Origin: Cyanobium sp. Cruz-8D1
GTDB taxonomy: Bacteria > Cyanobacteriota > Cyanobacteriia > PCC-6307 > Cyanobiaceae
Reading direction: 5' to 3'
Length of the DNA: 64,000 nucleotides
Assembly (NCBI RefSeq): GCF_024345975.1
Contig: NZ_JAGQCD010000005.1
Span: 97,279 to 161,278 of the forward strand
Shown here: positions 45,550 to 54,043 of the stretch, piece after piece
How the letters are laid out: every line of letters starts with the position of its first letter
How positions within the stretch are numbered: position 1 is the first letter of the stretch
The notes under the pieces: model-generated
Seen by the model: the letters and a program-made list of their open reading frames with translations, nothing else
Told to the model about the DNA's origin: nothing
The model's database searches: none
Position numbers and translations under genes: made by a program

Positions 45550-46875
45550 ATGGCCACCTCCGCCCAGGACGTCCTGCGCCGCCTCGGGGAGGACGGCATC
45601 GAGCGCATCGACCTCAAGGTGAGTGACCTGGAGGGACGCTGGCATTCGATCGGCCTGGAGGTCCACCAGTTCGGCCAGCTCGGTGACGGGGCCTTCCAAC
45701 GGGGTCTTCCCCTCGACAGCCTCGGCGTCGAGCCCAGGGGACTGATCCTGCATCCGGACCCCAGCACCGCCTGGATTGACCCCTTCCTCTCCCCCAGGAG
45801 CCTCAGCCTGATGGCGGCGTTCGAGGCGCCGGCGGCGGCGGCGGTGAGCTTCCGCCACTGCCCCCGCTCCCTGGCCAGCCGCGCCCTGGCCCTGCTGGCC
45901 GGCAGCGGTCTGGCCGATGACGCCCGTTTCGGCGTCAAGCAGCAGTTCTTCCTGTTCAAGGAGCTGGTCAGCCACTGCGACGCCCTGGGCAGCGGCTGCC
46001 GGGTCGCCATCGGCTCGGAGCGACCGGAGGCGATCGTCAGTGAGCTGCTGCTCACCCTGACGGCCCTGGGCCTGCGGGCCCGTCTGTCCCAGCCGGCAGC
46101 GCCCGGCCCCCTGCAGCAGCTGACCCTGGGCAGCGCCGATCCGCTGCGGGCTGCCGATGCCCTGATGGTCAGCCGCTACGTGCTGGGCCACGTGGCCCGG
46201 CGCCACGGCTGGAGTGCCACCGTTCTGCCGAGGCCCACCCTGGAGAAGAGCTGCGCCGGCCTGGAGGTGCACCAGAGCCTGTGGAGGGCCGGCCAGCCCC
46301 TGTTCTGCGGTGAGGGTACCTACGGCGACCTGTCCCAGACCGCCCGCTGGTACCTGGGGGGGCTTCTGCACCACGGCCCCTCCCTGGCCGCCTTCACCAA
46401 CCCCGGCACCAACAGCTATCGGCGGCTGAGGAGCGGCCCCGAGGCCCCGACGCGGCTGACCTACGCCAGGAACGACCCTTCCACCGTGGTCGGCGTGCCC
46501 GACACCGGCAGCGATCCGGCCAAGCGGCGGCTGCTGCTGCGACAGGCGGACGGGCTGGCCAATCCCTATCTGGCCTTGGCGGCGATGCTGATGGCCGGGC
46601 TCGATGGCGTTCGGCGCCAGTGCGATCCCGGCCCCCCCAGCGATCGGGAGCCCGCCGCCGCCGCTACCCCAGGGGATGCCCCTCCAGGCGCCAGCCTGCC
46701 CACCGACCTGGGCAGAGCCCTGGCCGCCCTGGCTGGCGACCATGACTACCTCCTGGCCGGTGGGGTCTTCAGCCAGGAACTGCTGGAGGACTGGATGGCC
46801 CTGAAGCGCCGGGAGGTGGAGGAGCTGGAGCACAGGCCCCATCCCCACGAGTTCGCCAGCGACCCGATCGCCTGA
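45550..46875 (+). CDS. Glutamine synthetase-like protein lacking all active-site ligands (pseudoenzyme)
   Basis: A 441-residue protein that aligns with type I GlnA throughout: DVLRRLGEDGIERIDLKVSD, TAWIDPFLSP, FFLFKELVSH, YVLGHVARRHGWSATVLPRP, EVHQSLWRAGQPLF, HHGPSLAAFTNPGTNSYRRL, NPYLALAAMLMAGLDGV, LLAGGVFSQELLEDW and PHPHEF. Against Salmonella GlnA all six Mn/Mg ligands are replaced: E129 by Lys130, E131 by Gln132, E212 by Gln181, E220 by Gln189, H269 by Glu239, E357 by Leu329. The R339/R344 arginines fall in ARNDPSTVVGVP and are gone, and the adenylylation loop is not recognisable. The flap Glu298 remains. No glutamine synthesis is expected; a binding, scaffold or regulatory role is inference. 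Divergent from apcF. Confidence 0.85.
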   Translation: MATSAQDVLRRLGEDGIERIDLKVSDLEGRWHSIGLEVHQFGQLGDGAFQRGLPLDSLGVEPRGLILHPDPSTAWIDPFLSPRSLSLMAAFEAPAAAAVSFRHCPRSLASRALALLAGSGLADDARFGVKQQFFLFKELVSHCDALGSGCRVAIGSERPEAIVSELLLTLTALGLRARLSQPAAPGPLQQLTLGSADPLRAADALMVSRYVLGHVARRHGWSATVLPRPTLEKSCAGLEVHQSLWRAGQPLFCGEGTYGDLSQTARWYLGGLLHHGPSLAAFTNPGTNSYRRLRSGPEAPTRLTYARNDPSTVVGVPDTGSDPAKRRLLLRQADGLANPYLALAAMLMAGLDGVRRQCDPGPPSDREPAAAATPGDAPPGASLPTDLGRALAALAGDHDYLLAGGVFSQELLEDWMALKRREVEELEHRPHPHEFASDPIA

Positions 46876-46876
46876 C

Positions 46877-47146
46877 TCAGGGCCGCAACAGCCAGGCCAG
46901 CAGAAGCCCCAGGCCCCCCCAGCGCAGTGCCGTCCAGAAGCGATCACCGTGCCGGGTGCTGGGCAGCAGGGCAGTGGGGAGGGGATCCAGCAGCCGCTGG
47001 GCCAGCTCCAGCTTTTGGCGCCGCCGCCGCAGGCTCACGCCCGTGGGGGGCACGGCCCCCGGGCGACCGGCGAGGCTCAGCACCGCCGCCAGATGGTGCA
47101 GCAGTCCGGGTGACGGCGGGCGACGGGGGCGCTGGAGTCGGCTCAT
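46877..47146 (-). CDS. Small hypothetical protein with C-terminal membrane helix
   Basis: An 89-residue protein from ATG 47146 (MSRLQRPRRPPSPGLLHHLA). It has a basic, Pro-rich N-terminus, a helical middle (GVSLRRRRQKLELAQRLLDP) and a C-terminal hydrophobic helix (TALRWGGLGLLLAWLLRP). No family recognised. Its stop lies 1 base from the stop of the convergent glutamine synthetase-like gene, and it is divergent from the next gene by 38 bases. Confidence 0.6.
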   Translation of the reverse strand: MSRLQRPRRPPSPGLLHHLAAVLSLAGRPGAVPPTGVSLRRRRQKLELAQRLLDPLPTALLPSTRHGDRFWTALRWGGLGLLLAWLLRP

Positions 47147-47184
47147 GGCGGCGCGATCGACAGGGCGAGGCCTGGAACGACAGG

Positions 47185-47547
47185 ATGGGTCCACTGCGGT
47201 CCGATCGTCCAGTGGAAGCCACCAGCGCTCCAGCCGAAGCCTCTTCCTCCGTCGGCGCCTCGGTCCCGTCCCACCGGTCGTGGCCTCCTGAGGCCCTGCC
47301 CCTGGCCGAACGCCTGCATCGCCAGCTCAGTATCGGCGACCGGGACTGGCACGCCCTCAAGCACCAGCGCTCCCGTCGGGCAGCTGAACAGGTGGCAGCC
47401 GCCCTGGTGCAACTCCTGGCCGCTGATGAGCCTGCCGCCAGCGCGTGCAGCGAAGGTCGGTGCAACGCCATCGCCCTGCTGGAGAACGCCCAGGCCTGGC
47501 TGCGGGCCGAGATCAGCGATCCGGGCTGTCCGGCCCACGGACGCTGA
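47185..47547 (+). CDS. Small cyanobacterial protein, DUF6439-like
   Basis: From ATG 47185 it has 120 residues. A Ser/Ala-rich N-terminus of about 35 residues is followed by a helical domain: LAERLHRQLSIGDRDWHALK, RSRRAAEQVAAALVQLL and ENAQAWLRAEISDPGCPAHG. I associate the DWHxLKxxRxRRAAEQ and DPGCPxHG pattern with a cyanobacterial family catalogued as DUF6439, of unknown function; this naming is from memory. The open frame reaches back to 46927, but that part is antisense-like to the upstream gene. The last 35 bases overlap the convergent ATPase gene. Confidence 0.65.
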   Translation: MGPLRSDRPVEATSAPAEASSSVGASVPSHRSWPPEALPLAERLHRQLSIGDRDWHALKHQRSRRAAEQVAAALVQLLAADEPAASACSEGRCNAIALLENAQAWLRAEISDPGCPAHGR

Positions 47548-47938
47548 CCGCGGCCCGCCGTGCCGCCAGCTGCAGCCGGTTGCCCCGGCTGCTCCAGCGC
47601 ACGTCATCGAAGCAGTGATGGATCAGAAACAGGCCACGACCGGAAAGGGCGTCCGGCTCGCAGGGCAGAGCGCTCCGGCGGGCATGGGGCGGCAGCCCGG
47701 GGCCTTCGTCCTGGACCTGCCAGACCACCCAGCGGGGGGTGACGATCCGGCGGACCCTCAGGCACTTGCCGGGATCACAGCCGTTGCCATGTCGCACGGC
47801 ATTGACCAGGGCCTCCTGCAGACCGAGCTGCAACTCCGCCTGGCGGAGCGCGCAGCCGATGGGTTCAAGAAGCAACTCCACCAGCGGGGCCAGCTGCAGG
47901 GTGGAGGGGGTGATGTAGTCGGCCCAGCGGAGCTGCAT
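47513..47938 (-). CDS. GHKL (HATPase_c) protein, RsbW/anti-sigma-like
   Basis: A 141-residue single-domain ATPase of the anti-sigma/serine kinase type. The N-box is LQEALVNAVRHGNGCDPG, the G1 box QVQDEGPGLPP, and a G2-like GRGLFLIHHCFDDV follows. There is no sensor or phospho-acceptor domain. Such proteins bind sigma factors or phosphorylate an STAS antagonist; no sigma factor or STAS gene is in the window. From ATG 47938 (MQLRWADYITPSTLQLAPLV). Lies 32 bases downstream of gun4 on the same strand. Confidence 0.8.
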   Translation of the reverse strand: MQLRWADYITPSTLQLAPLVELLLEPIGCALRQAELQLGLQEALVNAVRHGNGCDPGKCLRVRRIVTPRWVVWQVQDEGPGLPPHARRSALPCEPDALSGRGLFLIHHCFDDVRWSSRGNRLQLAARRAAVSVRGPDSPDR

Positions 47939-47970
47939 GAAGCAGGAATTCCCATTCGCCTCACGGAAAC

Positions 47971-48717
47971 CTAACGTGCGCGACCAACCGGCGCCTCCCC
48001 CAGGCGAGCCTGTATGGCGGGATGTTGCAAAAGCGCGTCCATCAACCGCACGCCGCGCAGCTGGTTGATCAAGGGCATGTGGCCTTCCGGCGCCTCCTGC
48101 GACCACTGGAAGGAGCCCGGATAGCGGGTCCAGGTGCCGTCGCTCTTCCAGCCGAGCCGGGGCCAGAGCCGATCCCACTGGCCCTGACACACCTGCAGCA
48201 GCCGGGCCTGGACCGAAAAGCCGAAGCGCCCCTGGGAATAGCAGCACCAGAGACGGTCGAGACTGGTGAGGTCGGTGTCGGGCATCGCCGCGACTTCGCT
48301 GAAATAGACATAGCCGCGTCGGACGGCCGCCTCGCCGGCCAGCTGGCGCAAGTGCTCGCTGGTGAGGCGATCGGCCGCTTCGAAGGCTTGCCGCATCAAC
48401 TGCTGTTGCAGCGGCGCGTAGTCGAAGCCTGCGACGCTGGCGACGGCGAGCCATCCCTCGGGGTGGCGGGCCAGCCAGGCCTCTTGCCGGTCCGGGGCAG
48501 CGGAGGCCAGCAACAGTTGGATCAGATGGCCGGCGGCCCAATCGTCGCCGGTGGCATCCAGTCGGTCGAGCCGATCCGGGATTCGATCCAGGAGGTCGGG
48601 GCCGGCCTGCTCGAGCGGGGCCAGAAGGCTCCGGCGCTGACGGGCCGACCCTGCGAGGAAACGCTCCAGCAGCTGTTCGGCATCGACGGTGCTGGTAACC
48701 GGTGGACCGGAGAGCAT
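47971..48717 (-). CDS. gun4: GUN4 domain protein
   Basis: Binds Mg-protoporphyrin IX and protoporphyrin IX and activates Mg-chelatase for chlorophyll synthesis. The 248-residue protein has the all-helical N-terminal bundle and the C-terminal GUN4 core: [32 protein letters not shown] and [18 protein letters not shown] followed by [14 protein letters not shown]. Complements hemA and chlP elsewhere in the window. Divergent from psb28 by 126 bases. The ATPase gene follows, probably on the same transcript. Confidence 0.95.
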   Translation of the reverse strand: MLSGPPVTSTVDAEQLLERFLAGSARQRRSLLAPLEQAGPDLLDRIPDRLDRLDATGDDWAAGHLIQLLLASAAPDRQEAWLARHPEGWLAVASVAGFDYAPLQQQLMRQAFEAADRLTSEHLRQLAGEAAVRRGYVYFSEVAAMPDTDLTSLDRLWCCYSQGRFGFSVQARLLQVCQGQWDRLWPRLGWKSDGTWTRYPGSFQWSQEAPEGHMPLINQLRGVRLMDALLQHPAIQARLGEAPVGRAR

Positions 48718-48843
48718 GGGCAGACGACCAGCCGAAAAGGCAGCATGGTGGGATCCACTATGTCAGGGCCGATGGGCACTGGCGGAATGGGGAGCGGAGA
48801 GGGGGTTCAAGCCTTGCCTAAAGTCCCATTTTCAGAGAATGCC

Positions 48844-49227
48844 ATGGCCGCCGCCATTCAGTTCTTCCGCGGGGTAGACGAGACGGTCGTGCCCGACATC
48901 CGAATGACCCGTTCACGGGATGGCCGCACCGGCCAGGCCACCTTCGTGTTCGAGGAGCCCCAGGCCCTGGCCCCCCAGGCGGTGGGCGACATCACCGGCA
49001 TGTTCATGCTCGATGAAGAGGGCGAGATGGTGACCCGTGAGGTGAAGGCCCGTTTCGTCAACGGCAAGGCCAGCGCCCTGGAAGCCACCTACACCTGGAA
49101 GAGCACCACCGATTTCGAGCGCTTCATGCGCTTCGCCCAGCGCTACGCCGATGGCCACGGTCTCGGGTTTGCCGGCCAGGGCGAGGAGCCGGCCGAGGAG
49201 GGCCAGGAGGGCCAGGAGGAGGCTTGA
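48844..49227 (+). CDS. psb28: Photosystem II assembly protein Psb28
   Basis: Assembly factor that binds RC47 intermediates of photosystem II on the stromal side. ATG 48844 ([20 protein letters not shown]) gives 127 residues. The core matches Psb28 ([58 protein letters not shown]). Usual Psb28 is about 110 residues; here the last 15 residues form a Glu/Gln/Gly-rich tail. Its TGA overlaps the TTG start of the next gene (TTGA). Confidence 0.96.
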   Translation: MAAAIQFFRGVDETVVPDIRMTRSRDGRTGQATFVFEEPQALAPQAVGDITGMFMLDEEGEMVTREVKARFVNGKASALEATYTWKSTTDFERFMRFAQRYADGHGLGFAGQGEEPAEEGQEGQEEA

Positions 49228-50297
49228 AATTCGGCCAGTGGCTGGGTCTGATCGCCCTGCTGGCGGCGCTCCTTCTGCTGTGGAGCCTGCGTGACGCCCT
49301 GATTCTGCTGTTCGCCGCCGTGGTGCTCGCCATGGCCCTCTGCACCCTGGTGGGCGCCATCCGCGAACGCATCGGCGTCTCCAGGCCCATGGCCCTGCTG
49401 CTGGCTCTGCTACTGGTGACGCTGCTGGTGCTGATCGTCGCCACGGTGGTGATCCCCCCGTTCATCGCCGAGTTCCGCGTGTTGCTGCAGCAGGTGCCGC
49501 GGGCCTGGACGGAGTTGTTGACACTGCTGCGCCAGTCGCTTGAGGGCGCGTCCCAGATGCTCTACGGCCGCCGGGAGGCCAGCCTGGACTGGCTGAAATC
49601 CAGCCTCTCGATTCCCACCACCCTGCCCCCCGATCTCTTAGGCAGGCTCGGCGGTGGAGCGATCGGCCTGGTGGGCGTGGCCGGGAATCTCGGAGCTGGC
49701 CTGCTCCAGACCCTCTTCGTGGTGGTCGTCTCCCTGATGGTCGCCGCCCAGCCCAGCGGCTACCGGGAGGCCCTGCTGCTGCTGGCGCCCTCCTTCTACC
49801 GGCGGCGGCTGCGCCAGGTGCTGGTGGCCTGCGGCACTGCTCTCAGCAGCTGGATGGTCGGGGTGCTGATCAGCTCCCTCTGCGTCGGCCTTTTGGCGGC
49901 CATTGGTCTATCCCTGCTGGGGGTGAAGCTGGTGGCGGCCAACGCCCTGCTGGCCGGACTGCTCAACATCATCCCCAACGTGGGACCGACGCTGAGCACA
50001 ATCTTCCCGATGTCGGTGGCCCTTCTGGATGCTCCCTGGAAGGCCCTGGCCGTGTTGCTCGTCTACGTCCTGATCCAGAATCTCGAGAGCTATGTCATCA
50101 CCCCCTCGGTGATGCACCATCAGCTGCAACTGCTGCCGGGCCTCACCCTCACGGCCCAGCTCCTGTTCACGCTGCTGTTCGGCCCCCTCGGTCTGTTGCT
50201 GGCCCTGCCCCTGGCGGTGTGTCTGCAGGTGCTGCTGCGGGACGTGCTGATCCATGACATTCTCGACCCCTGGAAGCGGGAGCGGCGGCAGACATGA
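49224..50297 (+). CDS. AI-2E family (PerM-type) membrane protein, copy 1
   Basis: A 357-residue polytopic protein of the AI-2E/PerM family. It starts at TTG 49224, overlapping the psb28 stop. Two N-terminal helices ([38 protein letters not shown]), a central amphipathic segment ([20 protein letters not shown]) and five C-terminal helices with [20 protein letters not shown], the family motif. Members range from proton-coupled exporters to uncharacterised permeases; the name AI-2 exporter should not be taken literally. Overlaps copy 2 by 4 bases. Confidence 0.88.
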   Translation: MKFGQWLGLIALLAALLLLWSLRDALILLFAAVVLAMALCTLVGAIRERIGVSRPMALLLALLLVTLLVLIVATVVIPPFIAEFRVLLQQVPRAWTELLTLLRQSLEGASQMLYGRREASLDWLKSSLSIPTTLPPDLLGRLGGGAIGLVGVAGNLGAGLLQTLFVVVVSLMVAAQPSGYREALLLLAPSFYRRRLRQVLVACGTALSSWMVGVLISSLCVGLLAAIGLSLLGVKLVAANALLAGLLNIIPNVGPTLSTIFPMSVALLDAPWKALAVLLVYVLIQNLESYVITPSVMHHQLQLLPGLTLTAQLLFTLLFGPLGLLLALPLAVCLQVLLRDVLIHDILDPWKRERRQT

Positions 50298-51301
50298 AGG
50301 CACGCACCCTGCTCGGGGCCCTCGCCCTTGTGGCGCTGTTCCTGCTGCTCTGGGAACTGCGCTTGGTGCTGCTGATCCTCTTCGGTGCGGTGGTGTTGGC
50401 GGTGGCGCTGGATGTGCCCACCAGCCTGCTGCGGCGCCTGACTCGCTTGAATCGGGGGGCGGCCCTGTCGCTGGTGCTGCTGGCGTTGCTCGTGATCGGC
50501 TGGGTCCTGGGCCAACTGCTGCTGCCGGAAGTGATCGACCAGATCCGCCAGTTCAGCCAGCTGGTACCCCAGCTGATCCAGCGGCTCGGCGACGTGGTGC
50601 CCAAGACCCCCCTGCTGCGCGATCTGGAGCGGCAGCTGGCCGATGGCAGCGTCTTGGATCGGCTCCAGCCTTTGGGCGGGCAGCTGCTCGGTGTGGCCGG
50701 TGGCGCCGCCAACAGCACGATTCAACTGCTGCTGCTGCTGCTGCTGGCAATCCTGATGGCGCTTGATCCAGTCAGCCATCAACGCCTGGTGATCGCCGCC
50801 ACGCCCCGCTTCTACCGCCAGCGCATGGAACAGTTGCTGCGCGAATGCCGCGAGGCCCTGGGTGGCTGGTTGGCGGGCATGACCATCTCCGGCACGGTGG
50901 TCTTCCTCACCACCTGGGCGGGACTGGCCGTGCTGCAGGTGCCCCTGGCCCTGCTGAGCGGCCTGGTCTGCGGTCTGCTCACCTTCGTGCCCACCATCGG
51001 TCCGACCGCCGCCACCCTGCTGCCCCTGGCCGTCGCCCTGCTGATCTCCCCGGCGAAGGTGATCCAGGTGCTCGTGCTGCGGTTGCTGCTTCAGAACGGC
51101 GAAGCCTTCCTACTCACCCCCCTGCTGCTGAGCCGCACCGTCAACCTGTTGCCCACGGTGGCCCTGATGGCCCAGCTGAGTCTGGGGGCCCTGCTGGGAT
51201 TGCCCGGACTGCTGCTGGCCCTGCCCCTGGTGGTGGTGCTGCAGGTGATCTGCGAAGAGGTGCTCGTCCGTGATGTGATGGACCGCTGGGATCAGGTCTG
51301 A
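50294..51301 (+). CDS. AI-2E family (PerM-type) membrane protein, copy 2
   Basis: A 335-residue paralogue of the preceding gene with the same plan: N-terminal helices (LGALALVALFLLLWELRLVLL), the motif region GLLTFVPTIGPTAATLLPLA and a terminal helix pair. Sequence identity with copy 1 looks modest, so this is an old tandem duplication. It begins at ATG 50294 with a 4-base overlap. Confidence 0.88.
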   Translation: MKARTLLGALALVALFLLLWELRLVLLILFGAVVLAVALDVPTSLLRRLTRLNRGAALSLVLLALLVIGWVLGQLLLPEVIDQIRQFSQLVPQLIQRLGDVVPKTPLLRDLERQLADGSVLDRLQPLGGQLLGVAGGAANSTIQLLLLLLLAILMALDPVSHQRLVIAATPRFYRQRMEQLLRECREALGGWLAGMTISGTVVFLTTWAGLAVLQVPLALLSGLVCGLLTFVPTIGPTAATLLPLAVALLISPAKVIQVLVLRLLLQNGEAFLLTPLLLSRTVNLLPTVALMAQLSLGALLGLPGLLLALPLVVVLQVICEEVLVRDVMDRWDQV

Positions 51302-51331
51302 TTCCGCGACAGGCCCGGCGGGTGGTTCGCC

Positions 51332-51556
51332 TCAGCAGCGGGAGCGGCGGTAGTGGTGCCAGAGGGACGGCTGGCTGAGCAGCACCACCACGGCCAGCAG
51401 ATGGGACCGCACCGCGGCGGTGACGGCCGTCAGGGTGAAGTGATCCCGGAGCAGGATCAACTCCACCCGCAGATCGATCAGGGCCAGCACCAGCAGCACC
51501 AAGGGGAGCAGCGGCCAGCCACGCCTGACCGCTTCGACGCGATCGGAGCGGCTCAT
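51332..51556 (-). CDS. Small membrane protein after secF
   Basis: A 74-residue protein with one or two hydrophobic stretches (GWPLLPLVLLVLALIDLRVE; HLLAVVVLLSQPSLW) and a basic tail ending RRSRC. No family recognised. It overlaps the secF stop by 4 bases, so it is probably the last gene of pdhB-secD-secF. The LRVELILLRDHFTLTAVTAA stretch between the helices looks conserved in style (charged, amphipathic), but I cannot verify homologues. Confidence 0.6.
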   Translation of the reverse strand: MSRSDRVEAVRRGWPLLPLVLLVLALIDLRVELILLRDHFTLTAVTAAVRSHLLAVVVLLSQPSLWHHYRRSRC

Positions 51557-52515
51557 CGCTTCGAGAACACCGGTAGAAGGGTGGGGGCCAGGCCGATGCT
51601 TGACCAGCTGCCGACGGCAATGCCGAGGGTGAGCGCCACCGCGAACCAGAACAGGGTGCTGCCCCCGAAGAAGATCAGGGCGACCAGGGGCAACAGGGTG
51701 GTGAAGGAGGTGTAAAGCGACCTGGTGAGGGTGGCATCCACGGCCACATCCACCTGGTCGATCAGGGGAAGTTCGCCCAGGGTGCGGCGCTGCTCACGGA
51801 TCCGGTCGTAGACCACCACCGTGTCGTTGACGGAATAGCCGGCGATGGTGATCAGGGAGACGGCGAAGAGGGAATCCACTTCGATGCCCTGCAGCAGTCC
51901 GAGCCAGGCGAACAGGCCACAGGTGATCAGAATGTCGTGGGCCAGACACAGCAGGGCCAGGACGGCGAAGATGCCGCTGTAGCGGAAGGAGATATACACC
52001 GAGATCCCCACGAAGCTGACCAGCAGGGAGAGGAGGCTGCCCTGCAGGAGGCGTGAGCCCAGGGTGGGGCCGATCGTGTTCACCGAAGTGCCGCTCTTGA
52101 TCAGCGGGCCGAATCTGGCGGCGAGGTCGTCGATCAGGGCCGTGCTCTGGTCGGCCCCCAGGGCCGGCAGGCGCAGCAGCAGGGAACGGCCCCCATCGAG
52201 CACCTGGACGGAGGCACTGCTCAGATTCGGGGCTCGCTCCCCTTCGACTGAGGGCAGGTTGAGGCTGCTGAGGCCCTGGCGGATCTCGGTGGCGCTGACC
52301 GCTTTGCAAGGGGCACAGTCGCGCTCCACCTGCACCTGGGTGCCACCGGTGAAATCGAGGCCGGGCCTCAGTGGAGCGTGGATCGCCGGGTTCAGCCAGC
52401 AGAGCGCCAGGCCCAGCAGGCTCAGGCCGCAGGCCAGGGCCGATCCCAGCCAGGCCAGGCGCCGGTGGCGGCTGATGCGAAAGCGGGGGGAGGGGACGGG
52501 AGTCATGGCAGTCAT
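51553..52515 (-). CDS. secF: Protein translocase subunit SecF
   Basis: RND-type partner of SecD that uses the proton or ion gradient to pull exported proteins through SecYEG. The 320-residue protein has the N-terminal helix, the family motif LRPGLDFTGGTQVQVE, and the cluster of C-terminal helices with GYSVNDTVVVYDRIRE and SLYTSFTTLLPLVALIFFGG. Its start (ATG 52515, or ATG 52506) abuts the secD stop. Confidence 0.96.
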   Translation of the reverse strand: MTAMTPVPSPRFRISRHRRLAWLGSALACGLSLLGLALCWLNPAIHAPLRPGLDFTGGTQVQVERDCAPCKAVSATEIRQGLSSLNLPSVEGERAPNLSSASVQVLDGGRSLLLRLPALGADQSTALIDDLAARFGPLIKSGTSVNTIGPTLGSRLLQGSLLSLLVSFVGISVYISFRYSGIFAVLALLCLAHDILITCGLFAWLGLLQGIEVDSLFAVSLITIAGYSVNDTVVVYDRIREQRRTLGELPLIDQVDVAVDATLTRSLYTSFTTLLPLVALIFFGGSTLFWFAVALTLGIAVGSWSSIGLAPTLLPVFSKR

Positions 52516-54042
52516 TCAGGCCGGACCCGCCTGGGCGGCTGCGGGCTTGGCGGGGGGAAGCTGGCGGGCCGGCAGGAAATAGGTGGGGCGCCGCAGGGCC
52601 GGATAGCTCATCAACAGACGCAGCAGAGTACGGGTACAGGTAAGGGCCGTGAACAGGCTCAGCAGCAACCCGATCGCCAGGGTCACGGCGAAGCCCTTCA
52701 CCAGGCCGGTGCCGAGGAAAAACAGGGCCGCGCAGCTGATCAGGCCGGTGGCGTGGCCATCGAAGATCGAAGAAAAGGCCAGGGAGAAGCCCGTGTCGAT
52801 GGAGCGGATCAAGGTGTTGCCGCCTCGCAGCTCCTCCTTGATGCGCTCGAAGATCAGCACGTTGGCATCCACGGCAATCCCCACCGAGAGGATGAAGCCG
52901 GCGATGCCCGGAAGCGTCAGGGTGACGGGAATGAGAGCGTAGATCGCCAGGTTGAACAGGGCATAGAGACTCAGGGCCACCACCGCCACGATCCCCGGCA
53001 GGCGATAGACCACCACCATGAACACGGCCACCAGGACCAGGCCCGACAGACCAGCCACCAGGCTGGAGCGGATGTTCTCGGCCCCGAGCGAGGGGCCGAC
53101 CGTGCGCACCTCGACGATCTTCACCGGCAGGGGCAGGGAGCCACCGCGCAACTGGACCTCCAGGTCGCGGGCCTCTTCGGGGCTGAAATTGCCCGTGATC
53201 GAGGCGGATCCTCCGGTGATGCCGGCCACCTTGAACTGCTCGCCGACGCTGGCCTCGCTGATCGATCGGCCATCGAGGACGATTCCCAGCACCCGGCCTG
53301 TGCCGGCGATCGACTGGGTCAGGGAGGCGAACTTCTCGCCCCCTTCCCGGTTGAAGCCGAGGGTCACCTCCCAGCCGGTACCGGTGGCCTGCTGCTGGCG
53401 ACCGGCGCTGGTGAGATCCTTGCCGGTGATCAGCGGCGGCCCGTAGAGGCCGAGGATGCGGCGGTTGGTCTCCCGCAGCAACAGTTCGATCTGATCCACC
53501 TCACGGCTGCCGGCGGGAACCTGGATGCCAAGGGAGGTGAGCGCCTTGCTGAGATCCTCAGACGAAAGGGGCGGTGTTTCCGGCGGGGGGGGTGCCGTGG
53601 GGGCATCGCTGGGGGAGGGGGGGCGCTTGGCCCGCAGCACGGACTCGGCCTGGCGCTTGAGGCCGAGCAGACCGCGCATCTCCTCCTCGGTGCCGGGCTT
53701 CTGGGCGCGGAAGTCGAGCAGGGCCGTGCTGCCGAGCACCCGGGCCGCCTGGCTGGGATCCTGCTCGCCGGGAAGCTGCAGCACCAGCTGGTCGTTGCCC
53801 ACCGCCTGGAGGGTGGATTCGGCCACCCCGAGCCCGTTGATGCGCCGTTCGAGCACCTCTTTGACGGCCTCCAGCTGTTCGGTGTCCACCCGGGTGATGG
53901 CACCGGCGGGCATCACCTGGAGGGTGAGCTGGCTGCCGCCGCGGAGGTCCAGACCCAGCTGCAGGCCGTAGTTGGCCAGCAGGGCAGCGGAAGCGATGGT
54001 GAGGGCAAGGATGAGGGCAAACCAGCCCTGTTGGCGTCCCAT
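52516..54042 (-). CDS. secD: Protein translocase subunit SecD
   Basis: Membrane subunit with a large periplasmic P1 domain that assists Sec-dependent export. The 508-residue protein shows GLDLRGGSQLTLQV after the first helix, a P1 domain with GLGVAESTLQAVGNDQLVLQ, a Pro-rich insert (about residues 140-160), and the membrane core with TVGPSLGAENIRSSLVAGL and GIAVDANVLIFERIKEEL. Lies 1 base downstream of the pdhB stop. Confidence 0.96.
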   Translation of the reverse strand: MGRQQGWFALILALTIASAALLANYGLQLGLDLRGGSQLTLQVMPAGAITRVDTEQLEAVKEVLERRINGLGVAESTLQAVGNDQLVLQLPGEQDPSQAARVLGSTALLDFRAQKPGTEEEMRGLLGLKRQAESVLRAKRPPSPSDAPTAPPPPETPPLSSEDLSKALTSLGIQVPAGSREVDQIELLLRETNRRILGLYGPPLITGKDLTSAGRQQQATGTGWEVTLGFNREGGEKFASLTQSIAGTGRVLGIVLDGRSISEASVGEQFKVAGITGGSASITGNFSPEEARDLEVQLRGGSLPLPVKIVEVRTVGPSLGAENIRSSLVAGLSGLVLVAVFMVVVYRLPGIVAVVALSLYALFNLAIYALIPVTLTLPGIAGFILSVGIAVDANVLIFERIKEELRGGNTLIRSIDTGFSLAFSSIFDGHATGLISCAALFFLGTGLVKGFAVTLAIGLLLSLFTALTCTRTLLRLLMSYPALRRPTYFLPARQLPPAKPAAAQAGPA

Positions 54043-54043
54043 C

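Noticed and set aside
45550..46875. Annotation as a functional glnA
   Set aside because: None of the six metal ligands or the two active-site arginines is present at the aligned positions.
45484..46947. 487-residue open frame on the minus strand
   Set aside because: It is antisense to the glutamine synthetase-like gene, is rich in Gly, Gln, Ala and Arg without domain features, and results from high GC in the third codon position.
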